DNA of 64,000 nucleotides from Companilactobacillus suantsaicola (GTDB lineage Bacteria > Bacillota > Bacilli > Lactobacillales > Lactobacillaceae). Location: positions 1-64,000 of the forward strand of contig NZ_RKLY01000005.1 in the NCBI RefSeq assembly GCF_004745525.1, written 5' to 3'. Under the pieces are notes generated by a model, which saw only the letters and a list, made by a program, of their open reading frames with translations, searched no databases and was not told the origin of the DNA. Of this stretch, positions 1 to 7,804 are shown piece by piece. The translations under genes and the position numbers were made by a program. The first letter of the stretch is position 1. Each line of letters starts with the position of its first letter.

Positions 1-172
1 CTTGGCTTGCGGCTACTAATAATCTGGCACTCCAATCCTGATAGATCTTAAGTTTTTTTTATTTTTTCGGAGTGGCTAACTTGTTCTTGCAATTTGCGAA
101 GCTAATTTAACACATTTTCGTTACATTTATTATATAATAATTATATTAGATAATGAATTGATAAAAACTCCC
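1..172. other. left-edge intergenic sequence
   Basis: AT-rich sequence with no convincing gene. A 12-codon open stretch ends with TGA at 39-41 and could be the tail of a gene lying to the left, but it is too short to judge. Confidence 0.3.
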
Positions 173-209
173 AAAGGAGAAGCACATTTTTGTGTTTCTC
201 CTTTTTTTA
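173..209 (+). terminator. intrinsic terminator
   Basis: A stem of AAAGGAGAA and TTCTCCTTT around a short loop is followed by a T-run. It would end a transcript entering from the left and separates it from apbE. Confidence 0.8.
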
Positions 210-280
210 TTGGCGCAAATTTCATGAGGTGTTATTGTTATTATTGTGAAGATTGTAATAAAGCGAATTGAGGGATGACT

Positions 281-1210
281 ATGGGTTTGATCAACAAGAC
301 TTATCATGGCTTAGGAACAACGATTAACCTGACTGTGGCTGAACCTGCCGGTGCAAAGGAACTGGATGCCGGCTATGAATTGATTCAAAATTTTGAAAAT
401 AAATTAACTGTAAATCGAGATATTTCTGAAGTTATGTCGATTAATCACAATGCTGGTGTTGCTCCAGTGGCGGTACCGGAAGATACTTATCAATTGGTTA
501 AACGGGCCGTTTTGGTCAGTCGTAAGCATCTAGGCTTTAACGTGGCAATTGGTCCATTGGTTAAATTGTGGAAAATTGGTTTTAAAGGAGCTAATAAGCC
601 TAGTGATGACGATATCAAACAACGTCTCGAAATTATTGATCCTGAGCGAATCGTTTTAGATGATGACAAGCGTTCAGTTTATTTGGATGACTCGGGGATG
701 GAAATTGATCTTGGCGGGATTGCCAAAGGGTACATCGCTGATAAAATTAAAGAATTGTGGCTTAAAATGGGTGTAACTTCTGGCATCATCGACCTCGGTG
801 GGAATGTCTTATTAGTTGGTAACAGTCAACATCCAGATGGGATGTGGAACATTGGGATTCAAAATCCAATCAGGGAACGCAATGTGTCGCTGGGAGTACT
901 GCATACAGCTGCTAAATCGATTGGTACTTCGGGGATTTATGAGCGTAAATTGGTGATTGACGGGCATGAGTATCATCACATGTTTGATTCAAAAACCGGG
1001 TACCCGATTAAAAATAATTTGGCTAGTGTGACGATTGTTAGTGATTTATCAATCGACGGTGAAATCTGGTCGACAATTGGATTTTATCAAGGTATAGAAA
1101 ACGGTTCCAAATTAATTGAAAAACAGCCTGGGGTAGAAGCAATTTTTATCACGAAGAACCTTCAATGCTTTGTTACTAGTGGGTTAAGAGATAAATTTAG
1201 ACTGATATAA
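281..1210 (+). CDS. apbE: FAD:protein FMN transferase (ApbE family)
   Basis: ApbE enzymes cut FAD and attach FMN through a phosphoester bond to a Thr or Ser of a target protein, using Mg2+. The 309-residue product shows the family signatures: YHGLGTTINL near the N-terminus, DLGGIAKGYIADK around residue 148, a GGNVLLVG segment, and HHMFDSKTGYP near 235-245. There is no signal peptide or lipobox, so it should act in the cytoplasm. I chose ATG 281 over the in-frame ATG 275 because the GAGGG site at 270-274 lies 6 nt before 281 and would touch 275. It heads a probable operon with two flavin reductases; the second ends in two ApbE-like target motifs. Confidence 0.93.
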   Translation: MGLINKTYHGLGTTINLTVAEPAGAKELDAGYELIQNFENKLTVNRDISEVMSINHNAGVAPVAVPEDTYQLVKRAVLVSRKHLGFNVAIGPLVKLWKIGFKGANKPSDDDIKQRLEIIDPERIVLDDDKRSVYLDDSGMEIDLGGIAKGYIADKIKELWLKMGVTSGIIDLGGNVLLVGNSQHPDGMWNIGIQNPIRERNVSLGVLHTAAKSIGTSGIYERKLVIDGHEYHHMFDSKTGYPIKNNLASVTIVSDLSIDGEIWSTIGFYQGIENGSKLIEKQPGVEAIFITKNLQCFVTSGLRDKFRLI

Positions 1211-1311
1211 TATGATATATTAAAAGTATTCCAAAAATAGATTGATTTATTATGTGAATAAATTTACAATAAACTAGTAAGATAATATTATGAATAAGGT
1301 GATTGGTGATT

Positions 1312-1920
1312 ATGAATAAATTTGTTGCTATTGTTGGCTCGAATTCACAGAAGTCAACTAACCGTGATTTGTTGAAATATATGAAGAGACATTTTCAGTC
1401 AAAGGCTGAGATCGAACTTGTGGAAATTTCAGGATTGCCTTTATACAAGAAGACTCCGGATGAATTTGTTCCTCAAGAAGCTTTGGACATTGCCAAAAAA
1501 ATTGAGGCCAGCGATGGGGTAATTATTGCGACTCCTGAATATGACCACTCAATTCCCGCTGTTTTGTCGAGCGCTTTGGCTTGGTTGTCATATGGAATTC
1601 ATCCCTTGGTTGATAAGCCAGTGATGATTACCGGAGCTTCGTATGGTTCACTTGGTTCATCTCGTGCTCAAGCACAATTGCGTCAAATTCTAGATTCACC
1701 TGAAATAAAAGCTCGTATCATGCCTAGTTCAGAATTCTTGTTGGGACATTCACTACAAGCATTCGATGAGGATGGCAATTTGAAAGATAAAAAGGTTGTC
1801 GAACAATTAGATGGTCTTTTCCAAGACTTCTTACAATTCGTTAATATTGCCAAACAATTAAATAACGCTAATGATGTTAACAAACAAAAAGCTGAAGAAT
1901 TTTCTTGGGATAAAGACTAG
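1312..1920 (+). CDS. NADPH-dependent FMN reductase (flavodoxin-like fold)
   Basis: A 202-residue flavodoxin-fold reductase of the NADPH-dependent FMN/azo/quinone reductase family. The N-terminal GSNSQKSTNRDLL segment matches the FMN phosphate-binding loop, and PEYDHSIPAVLSSALAWLS is the typical family signature. ATG 1312 is preferred over TTG 1303 because AAGGTGAT at 1296-1303 gives 8 nt spacing. It lies between apbE and a longer paralogue, 11 nt before the latter's start. Unlike that paralogue it has no C-terminal DxxxGAS motif, so it is probably not itself flavinylated. Substrate unknown; electron delivery to the neighbouring protein is an inference. Confidence 0.85.
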   Translation: MNKFVAIVGSNSQKSTNRDLLKYMKRHFQSKAEIELVEISGLPLYKKTPDEFVPQEALDIAKKIEASDGVIIATPEYDHSIPAVLSSALAWLSYGIHPLVDKPVMITGASYGSLGSSRAQAQLRQILDSPEIKARIMPSSEFLLGHSLQAFDEDGNLKDKKVVEQLDGLFQDFLQFVNIAKQLNNANDVNKQKAEEFSWDKD

Positions 1921-1931
1921 GAGGGTAAATT

Positions 1932-3161
1932 ATGAAATTAGTAGGTATCGCCGGCTCAATCGCTGACCAATCATACAATCGTACACTGTTGAATTTTATT
2001 GCTAAACACTGCAAAGGTATCGTTGACATTGAGGTTTTAAATATCAATGATGTACCAATGTTTAGCCAGGACAATGATCAAACCAATACACCAGTTATTC
2101 AAAATCTAAGTGCAAAAATTAAAGCTGCTGACGGAATAATTATCGCTACTCCAGAACACAATCACACAGTTCCCGCGGCTTTGAAGAATGTTATCGAATG
2201 GTTGTCCTACAAGGTTCATCCTTTCGATGGCAAACCAGTTATGATCGTGGGCGCTTCTTATCACGTTCAAGGCTCATCTCGTGCACAATTGCATCTTCGT
2301 CAAATTTTGGAAGCACCCGGAGTTAATGCTATCGTCCTACCTGGGAATGAATTCTTATTGGGTGATGTCAAAACTGCCTTTGACGACAATGGGAATTTAA
2401 AAGATGAGGGTACAGTGAAGTTCCTCGATTCAACGGTTAAGAAGTTTATTAAATTTGCGAAGGTGATCAACATGATTGACAAAACTGACGATTATGAAAC
2501 AGAAGACCTTACAGCTTCAGGCAAAGCGGACACAACAGTTGAAGGTGTCGATATGAAAGCTGACGACTGGTTGGATCAAGCAGCTAAGAAGGTAAATGCA
2601 GTCGAAGGTGACACGTACGTTAAATTGGACAGTGGTTTACTAACAGTTAACCAATTAAACTACATGTTGAAGACGACACCAATCGAATTGTCGTATGTCG
2701 ATGAAAATAACCAATTCATCTATTACAATCACTTCTTGCCAACAGAAAAGATGCTAGCTAAGAGAACTCCAGCTCAAGTCGGAGACCCACTAGCAGACGT
2801 CCATCCCGATGTAGCAAGAGTAATCAAGCACGTTAAACAAGTAATCAGTATTTTAAGATCAGGCAAACAAGACCTAGTTTCGATGCCAGTACCTGGAAAT
2901 AACGAAACAAAACACATCATGCATTATTACAAAGCAATGCATGATGAAGAAGGCAACTACAAAGGTGTTAACGAATGGGTCTTAGATTTGATGCCAATTG
3001 TTAACGAGTACTTAAAAGAAACTGGCCAAATGCTAGTTCCAGATCCAAATAAGAAAGTTGACGCTACAGCCGGAGCTTCTAAAAAAGACGATGCCCCACA
3101 AGCTCCAACACCAGCAGCAAAACCAGAAGTAGATGCAACAAGCGGAGCTTCTGAACACTAA
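1932..3161 (+). CDS. FMN reductase fused to PAS-like domain, with two C-terminal candidate flavinylation motifs
   Basis: A 409-residue multidomain protein with a strong AGGAGG ribosome binding site. Residues about 1-180 are a flavodoxin-like NADPH-FMN reductase ([32 protein letters not shown]). A linker leads to residues about 225-365, which resemble the PAS_10 domain at the end of DUF438 proteins ([28 protein letters not shown]). The tail is Pro/Ala/Lys-rich and carries DATAGAS (377-383) and DATSGAS (401-407), the second two residues from the end. Both resemble the DxxxGA(S/T) site where ApbE attaches FMN, and apbE is two genes upstream. I infer a soluble oxidoreductase with two covalent FMNs on a flexible tail. 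The physiological acceptor is unknown. Confidence 0.85.
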   Translation: MKLVGIAGSIADQSYNRTLLNFIAKHCKGIVDIEVLNINDVPMFSQDNDQTNTPVIQNLSAKIKAADGIIIATPEHNHTVPAALKNVIEWLSYKVHPFDGKPVMIVGASYHVQGSSRAQLHLRQILEAPGVNAIVLPGNEFLLGDVKTAFDDNGNLKDEGTVKFLDSTVKKFIKFAKVINMIDKTDDYETEDLTASGKADTTVEGVDMKADDWLDQAAKKVNAVEGDTYVKLDSGLLTVNQLNYMLKTTPIELSYVDENNQFIYYNHFLPTEKMLAKRTPAQVGDPLADVHPDVARVIKHVKQVISILRSGKQDLVSMPVPGNNETKHIMHYYKAMHDEEGNYKGVNEWVLDLMPIVNEYLKETGQMLVPDPNKKVDATAGASKKDDAPQAPTPAAKPEVDATSGASEH

Positions 3162-3189
3162 TTTCTTGTTAGTTTGTTTGGTGAAGTAT

Positions 3190-3347
3190 GCCGCCCTCCG
3201 CAACAAAGCTGATTGGGCTGGAACGCCCTGGGCACTATTTTGAGCTTTTGCACAGTTCGCAAAATCTCAAAAGTAGGCCTTATTCTAAGCGCTAAAGCGC
3301 TAAGAATAATTTCAGGGCTGAGCCAATCAGCTTTGTTGCTCCGGTGC
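3190..3347 (+). repeat. family 1 cloverleaf repeat, unit U1 (stem class d)
   Basis: The outer stem AAAGCTGATTGG/CCAATCAGCTTT is unique to this copy. P2 is GCCCTG/CAGGGC, and the inner hairpin TTATTCT..AGCGCT pairs perfectly around a CTAAAG-type loop. It is the left arm of the paired element ending at 3966. Confidence 0.85.
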
Positions 3348-3627
3348 TGAATAATGGATCTATGATTTATTTGATTTCCATTTTTTTAGAAATAGGTATT
3401 CTATTGGAATTAACCTATGTTCTTATATTTATAGAATTGGAATTTTAATTGGCGTCACGCTATTTTTGAAAACGACTCTTGGAGGGAGGAGCTTGTCGCT
3501 CCGAGTTAAATTTCAGTTCTATGAGTTATTTATTTTCTGTTCGGTTAGGAATGATAGTTCTATTTTGATATGGAATTTAGTATTTGAATAGATTATTGTA
3601 TTTCCTCTATTTAAAATAAGTTTAATA

Positions 3628-3690
3628 AAAAAAGGGATGTTACTGGATACAGCATTTTACTGTGATCCAAGTAATATCCTTTTATTTTTG
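3628..3690. terminator. central bidirectional hairpin of the first paired repeat
   Basis: A long imperfect stem (AAAGGGATgTTACT with AGTAATATCCTTT) is flanked by an A-run on the left and a T-run on the right, so it could terminate transcription from either side. It lies between U1 and U2, as similar hairpins do in other pairs. Confidence 0.6.
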
Positions 3691-3810
3691 AATAAATTTA
3701 GAAAAGAAGTTCAATAACGAATCCCAACTATAAATCAGTTCCGCACACAATTTGAATAGAAATTATATCCATAAAAATTCACGGAGATAACTGCATAGAA
3801 TCAGGATCCA

Positions 3811-3966
3811 GTCTGGGGCACAAGCCCTGTGATGACTCAGCCGCCAAATTCTTGTTGGTGCTTTAGCACCTACAAGAAGACCTAGTTTTGAGATTTTGCG
3901 TACTTTGCAAAAGCTCAAAATAGTGCCGGCAGCGTTCCAGCTCATCACAGGGGTTGTGCGGAAGAC
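3811..3966 (-). repeat. family 1 cloverleaf repeat, unit U2 (stem class b)
   Basis: Outer stem CACAAGCCCTGTGATG-type, clamp GTCT/AGAC, inner hairpin TTCTTGTTGGTGC..GCACCTACAAGAA. It is the inverted partner of U1. Confidence 0.85.
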
Positions 3967-4027
3967 GGCAATTTAACGCCTAGCCAAACTAAGGAACAAG
4001 TTCTATTCATCAACCACTAAAAGAGCA

Positions 4028-4326
4028 AAAAAAAAGCTCACCTGAGGGGGGATGAGCTCGTTTTCGCTACAATGGAGTAGCAGCATTACCAGTAGTGAAA
4101 GGATAAAGATATGAACGCTTATGAGGGTTTCCAAATTTATAAATATAGAGGGATTTGTTAATTAATTAATGAAAGCATTCAAAGTAAATTATTGTAATGG
4201 GATACCATTCATTGAATGAGGGGGTCAATGAATGGTTTTTTGTGAGTTTACGATATGAGGATGTATCGCAATTTTTTAAGAGTTAAAAAGGAAGGAATTG
4301 CGATTCATATCTTTACCCCTTTCACA
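4028..4326 (-). ncRNA. tandem structured RNA, copy 1 (C-rich loops)
   Basis: I read a minus-strand RNA gene of about 300 nt. A -10-like TATATT lies at 4338-4333, with the palindrome TGTTTAAACA (4346-4355) 7 nt upstream. The RNA would end at a terminator whose GAGCTCA/TGAGCT stem carries a CCCCCCTC loop and is followed by nine Us. A second long hairpin (4205-4235) has a CCCCCTC loop, and a third has a CATCCTCA loop. The 5' end (GTGAAAGGGGTAAAGATATGAA) can pair with the 3' region (complement of 4093-4115). A 33-nt block at 4172-4204 is nearly invariant between copies. Exact ends are inferred. Confidence 0.65.
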
Positions 4327-4452
4327 GTTATAAATATAGCACATATGTTTAAACATGTTAATCCATAATAGAAAAAAATTTTTATTGAAAATTAAAATAA
4401 AAATTAATGTTGATAAATTGACAATTTTTTTAATATGTACTTAAAACAAGAC

Positions 4453-4776
4453 AAAAAAAGAAGCTCACCTGAGGGGGGATGAGCTTGTCTTTTGCTACAC
4501 TGTAGCAGCATTACCAGTAGTGTCGGGGATAATAGATACAAATTTATTTGTAATGAGTTTCCAATAGTCAAATAGAAGGATTTTTTATTAAGTGGAAAGC
4601 ATTCAAAGTAAATTATTGTAATGGAATTAATTATTAAAAGTAGGCTGTTTGAGGGGGGACAACTTATTTTTAGTAATTCGATTAGATTTTGGTCGTAATA
4701 TGAGGATGTATTACAACTGTTATTAAGAGTAATAAAGGAGGAATCACATTGGATTCATATCTTTATCCCTTTCACA
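4453..4776 (-). ncRNA. tandem structured RNA, copy 2 (C-rich loops)
   Basis: Same architecture as copy 1. The -10-like TATATT is at 4788-4783, and TGTTTAAACA (4796-4805) again sits exactly 7 nt upstream. The middle hairpin has an unrelated stem (ATTACTAAAAATAAGTTGT with its partner) but keeps the CCCCCCTC loop, and the CATCCTCA hairpin uses GTAATA/TATTAC instead of GCGATA/TATCG. The terminator loop CCCCCCTC is kept and followed by a U-tract. Changes that preserve pairing support a conserved RNA structure. Confidence 0.65.
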
Positions 4777-5022
4777 GTTATAAATATACACCATGTGTTT
4801 AAACATATACGTTCAGATTTTGTAAAAAAATTTGTTTGTTTTTAATATCACAATGTTTATATTTAATTAATAAAAAGTATAGTTATTTTTATAAAATGTT
4901 GCTGAATTAGATCAAAAAAACGTGGTCAATTAATTAGATGAAGAATTAGAGATTGAGAAATAATTTTGTAATTAAATAGAACTAATCTGTGAATGCTATT
5001 CGTATAAATGACGATTTTAGGC

Positions 5023-5360
5023 AAAAAAAAAAACAGCTCATCTTGGGGGGACGAGCTTGTTTTTTTGCGCTAAATTGATAGCGGCATTACCAGTAGTGTC
5101 GGGGGTACGATATGAATGCTTGTGAGGTTTCCATGTTTGTCAAATAGAGAGGGATTTGTTAATTAATGAAAGCATTCAAAGTAAATTATTGTAATGGGAT
5201 AACGCATTTGACTGAATAAGAATTGATTGAGGGGGGGCAATTCTTATTAATTATGCGTAGTAAGCTTAGTAAGGTTACGATATGAGGATGTGTATCGCAA
5301 ACCTTTCATTAAGAGTTAAAAAGGAAGGAATTGCACTTACATATCGTTACCCCTTTCACA
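5023..5360 (-). ncRNA. tandem structured RNA, copy 3 (C-rich loops)
   Basis: Third copy. The -10-like TATATT is at 5372-5367, and TGTTTAAACA (5380-5389) is 7 nt upstream. The middle hairpin is AATAAGAATTG/CAATTCTTATT (5215-5248), extended by ACGCAT/ATGCGT, with a CCCCCCCTC loop. The terminator ACAAGCTCGTC/GATGAGCTGT ends in eleven Us. In the closing 5'-3' pairing, AAAGAUAU/AUAUCUUU of copy 1 becomes AACGAUAU/AUAUCGU here, a compensatory change. Confidence 0.65.
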
Positions 5361-5588
5361 GTTACTAATATACCACATGTGTTTAAACAATTAAATTCAT
5401 TTTTGAAAAAAATATTTATTTATTTTTAATAGCACAAATTTTATAAATAGGCGGATAATAACGGTATCATAAAATTTTTGATTTTATTGATAGTTAATAC
5501 ACAAAGTTCGAAATTGTGAGGTTTAAAAACGAATTTATTAACGATTATAAGTGAAATATATAAATAAAATATATTTTTTTAAATATTT

Positions 5589-5626
5589 CGTAATCGCTTT
5601 CAATGAGTTCGTGAATAAATTATAAT
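5589..5626 (+). promoter_or_regulatory. nox promoter with overlapping cre-like site
   Basis: TATAAT at 5621-5626 and TTTCAA at 5598-5603 are 17 nt apart. The 14-mer CGTAATCGCTTTCA at 5589-5602 matches 13 of 14 positions of the catabolite-responsive element consensus TGWAANCGNTNWCA and overlaps the -35. CcpA repression of nox is the inference. Confidence 0.6.
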
Positions 5627-5653
5627 AATAAGAAAAAAGGATGGTGTCTATTT

Positions 5654-6994
5654 ATGAAAGTAAGTATTGTGGGTTGTACTCATGCGGGAACTTTTTCAGC
5701 AATGAACATTTTGAAGGAACATCCCGACTGGGAAGTTTCAGTTTTTGAGCGTAATGATAATTTATCTTTCCTATCATGTGGGATTGCACTTTGGGTGAGT
5801 GATCGTGTATCTGATCCTAATAAGATGTTTTATGCTTCACCAGATGCATTGAGCGATTTGGGCGCACACATGTACATGAAACATGATGTAACAGATATCG
5901 ACTTTGATAACAAGAAATTGTCAGTGAAGAACTTAACTAGTGGGGAAACTTTTGAACAAGACTACGACAAATTAGTTATCACAACAGGTTCTGCACCAAT
6001 CATCCCTCCAATTCCTGGCATCGACTCAAAACGAGTAATGCTTTGCAAGAACTGGACTAACGCCAATGAATTGAAAGAAAATGCTAGTGGTATCAAGAGT
6101 GCTATCGTTATCGGTGCCGGTTATATCGGAGCTGAATTAGCTGAAGGATACGCAACTCTAGGCAAAGAAACAACTTTGATCGATGCCTTGCCAGATGTAC
6201 TAGCTAAGAACCTTGATCCAAACATGTCCGCAATTGCTGAAAAGGACTACCGTGACAACGGAGTAACTTTAGGCTTGAGCGAAAAAGTTCAATCATTTGA
6301 AGAAACAGATCATAGTGTAATTGTAAAAACAGATAAAAATACTTATGAAGCCGATATTGCGGTAATGTGCGTTGGCTTCCGTCCTAATACAAAGATGTTC
6401 GCTGACAAGTTCGAAACACTTCCAAATGGCGCATTGATTGTCGACAAGTACATGCACACAAGTATTCCCGACGTCTATTCTGCTGGGGATGCTGCAAGTG
6501 TCCACTACAATCCAACGGGTGATAACCAATACATTCCTTTAGCTACTAACTCAGTTCGCCAAGGAATCTTAGTTGGGAAAAATATCGAGAAGGACACTGC
6601 CGCATATATGGGGACCCAAGCTAGTTCAGCGGTTGAATTATTTGGTAGAACATACGCAGCTAGTGGGTTGACCAAAACTCATGCCGATGTATTAGGTAAA
6701 AAAGTTGAAGAAGTCAGCTTAGAAGATAATTACCGTCCTGAATTCATGTTGAGCACAACTCCAGTCTTAATGAATCTCGTTTGGGACCCAGAAACAAGAC
6801 AAGTTCTAGGTGGCGCCCTAACAAGTATGTACGACGTATCACAATCAGCTAACTTGTTGTCATTAGCAATTCAAAAGAAAGTTACAATTGACGAACTATC
6901 AATGGTAGACTTCCTCTTCCAACCAAACTATGACAAACCAGTCAACTATGTCAGTGCTTTGGCCGGAGCTGCTGTGGAAAAAGCTGATAAATAA
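5654..6994 (+). CDS. nox: FAD-dependent NADH oxidase, probably water-forming
   Basis: A 446-residue pyridine nucleotide-disulfide oxidoreductase of the Nox/Npr/CoA-disulfide reductase group. The N-terminal FAD motif is VSIVGCTHAGTFSA. The single redox Cys is C42 in LSFLSCGIALWV, which in this family cycles through a sulfenic acid. An NADH-binding VIGAGYIGAELAEGYATLG lies around residues 152-170, and the second FAD motif is VYSAGDAA. Nox reoxidises NADH with O2 in lactic acid bacteria. NADH peroxidase and CoA-disulfide reductase share this fold; L37, W47 and overall similarity favour Nox. A cre-like site overlaps its promoter and a terminator follows at 7027. Confidence 0.9.
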   Translation: MKVSIVGCTHAGTFSAMNILKEHPDWEVSVFERNDNLSFLSCGIALWVSDRVSDPNKMFYASPDALSDLGAHMYMKHDVTDIDFDNKKLSVKNLTSGETFEQDYDKLVITTGSAPIIPPIPGIDSKRVMLCKNWTNANELKENASGIKSAIVIGAGYIGAELAEGYATLGKETTLIDALPDVLAKNLDPNMSAIAEKDYRDNGVTLGLSEKVQSFEETDHSVIVKTDKNTYEADIAVMCVGFRPNTKMFADKFETLPNGALIVDKYMHTSIPDVYSAGDAASVHYNPTGDNQYIPLATNSVRQGILVGKNIEKDTAAYMGTQASSAVELFGRTYAASGLTKTHADVLGKKVEEVSLEDNYRPEFMLSTTPVLMNLVWDPETRQVLGGALTSMYDVSQSANLLSLAIQKKVTIDELSMVDFLFQPNYDKPVNYVSALAGAAVEKADK

Positions 6995-7026
6995 TACTTT
7001 TGTTCCATTAATTCTAAATTTAAATG

Positions 7027-7072
7027 AATACTGTAATAGGGGTCTAACCGATTCTTTATTACAGTATTTTTT
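7027..7072 (+). terminator. nox terminator
   Basis: AATACTGTAATA pairs with TATTACAGTATT and is followed by a T-run. Confidence 0.85.
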
Positions 7073-7204
7073 GTTTAGTCTATTCGAAAGTAAAGAACAC
7101 TAAACTTCATAGATTATTCTTATTTTGATAAAAGTATTTTCATACAACCAAGTTATTATGTATACATAGTCAAATATGGCTATACAAAAAACGAGGTGAA
7201 GCAT

Positions 7205-7306
7205 ATGAAAAAACATCCCTTTCTCGTTCTTACGGGTGTCTCAGTTTTAGCAACAGTTTGCACAAAGGTAATCAGAAACCGTAATGCAAAAAGATTTTTA
7301 AACTAA
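7205..7306 (+). CDS. small hydrophobic peptide (33 aa), unknown
   Basis: The frame runs from ATG 7205 to TAA 7306 behind GAGGTGAAGCAT, a good ribosome binding site. The peptide starts MKKHPFLVLTGVSVLATVCT and ends with a basic tail (KVIRNRNAKRF). This suggests one short membrane helix with a positively charged cytoplasmic end. TGTATA and TATACA, 16 nt apart at 7159-7186, form an imperfect dyad just upstream that could be a promoter/operator. I recognise no family. It might be a small membrane regulator or a toxin-like peptide, but nothing proves either. Confidence 0.5.
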   Translation: MKKHPFLVLTGVSVLATVCTKVIRNRNAKRFLN

Positions 7307-7409
7307 CAAAAATACAACAACGAACACATTCAAAATACATTCAAATAACTAATTAACCATTTAATTAATCAAATCAGAGGTAAATTTTATGAAAAACGAT
7401 CAAAACATG

Positions 7410-7433
7410 GGCTTGCTTACGCAAGCCTTTTTT
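7410..7433 (+). terminator. intrinsic terminator
   Basis: GGCTTGC TTAC GCAAGCC followed by TTTTTT. A 20-codon frame from ATG 7390 with a fair AGAGGT site runs through it, but I do not call that a gene. Confidence 0.8.
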
Positions 7434-7604
7434 GTGTTTAACAGCTTATAATTTTACTTATACCGCAATTTTTCATATCATTTTGGTGGGTTCTTTTATC
7501 GTTTGGTAATAGAAGTACGAAGATATTTTATTGGTGTTATTTTTCATTAAATATAATTCTATTGTGATCGAATTAAGTGGATAAAAAATCTAACTCTCTA
7601 TTTA

Positions 7605-7757
7605 GTCTGGAGCACAAGCCCTGTGATGACTCAGCTGCCAAATTATTCTTAGCAATTTATTGCTTAGAATAAGGCCAAGCTTTGAGATTTTGCGTACTTT
7701 GCAAAAGCTCAAAGTTGTGCCGGCATTCCAGCCCATCACAGGGCTTGTGCGGAAGAC
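7605..7757 (-). repeat. family 1 cloverleaf repeat, unit U3 (class b), solitary
   Basis: Outer stem CAAGCCCTGTGATG/CATCACAGGGCTTG, clamp GTCT/AGAC, inner hairpin TTATTCT..AGCAAT around an ATTTAT-type loop. No inverted partner lies nearby; it sits directly upstream of the YfhO gene. Confidence 0.8.
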
Positions 7758-7804
7758 TGCAATTAACCACGCCAAAAGAACCTCTTGATGATAGGAGAAA
7801 AACT

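Noticed and set aside
3-41. C-terminal end of a gene left of the window
   Set aside because: Only 12 codons are visible, with no family signal.
3190-3347. Insertion sequence or MITE as the explanation for family 1
   Set aside because: No shared terminal sequence beyond the clamp, no target-site duplication seen, and stems change with compensation, unlike recent transposition copies.
4205-4242. Plus-strand terminator in copy 1
   Set aside because: The hairpin is followed by T6 only in copy 1; in copies 2 and 3 the plus strand lacks a T-run, whereas all three have minus-strand terminators at the other end.
4303-4318. Short peptide from AAAGGGG-ATATG at the 5' end of the tandem RNAs
   Set aside because: The start context is conserved, but the frames are 10, 4 and 1 codons long in copies 1-3, and the bases are explained by 5'-3' pairing.
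7682-7804. N-terminal extension of the YfhO protein
   Set aside because: Lies inside repeat U3, is Cys-rich and unlike YfhO proteins; ATG 7805 has a good ribosome site.
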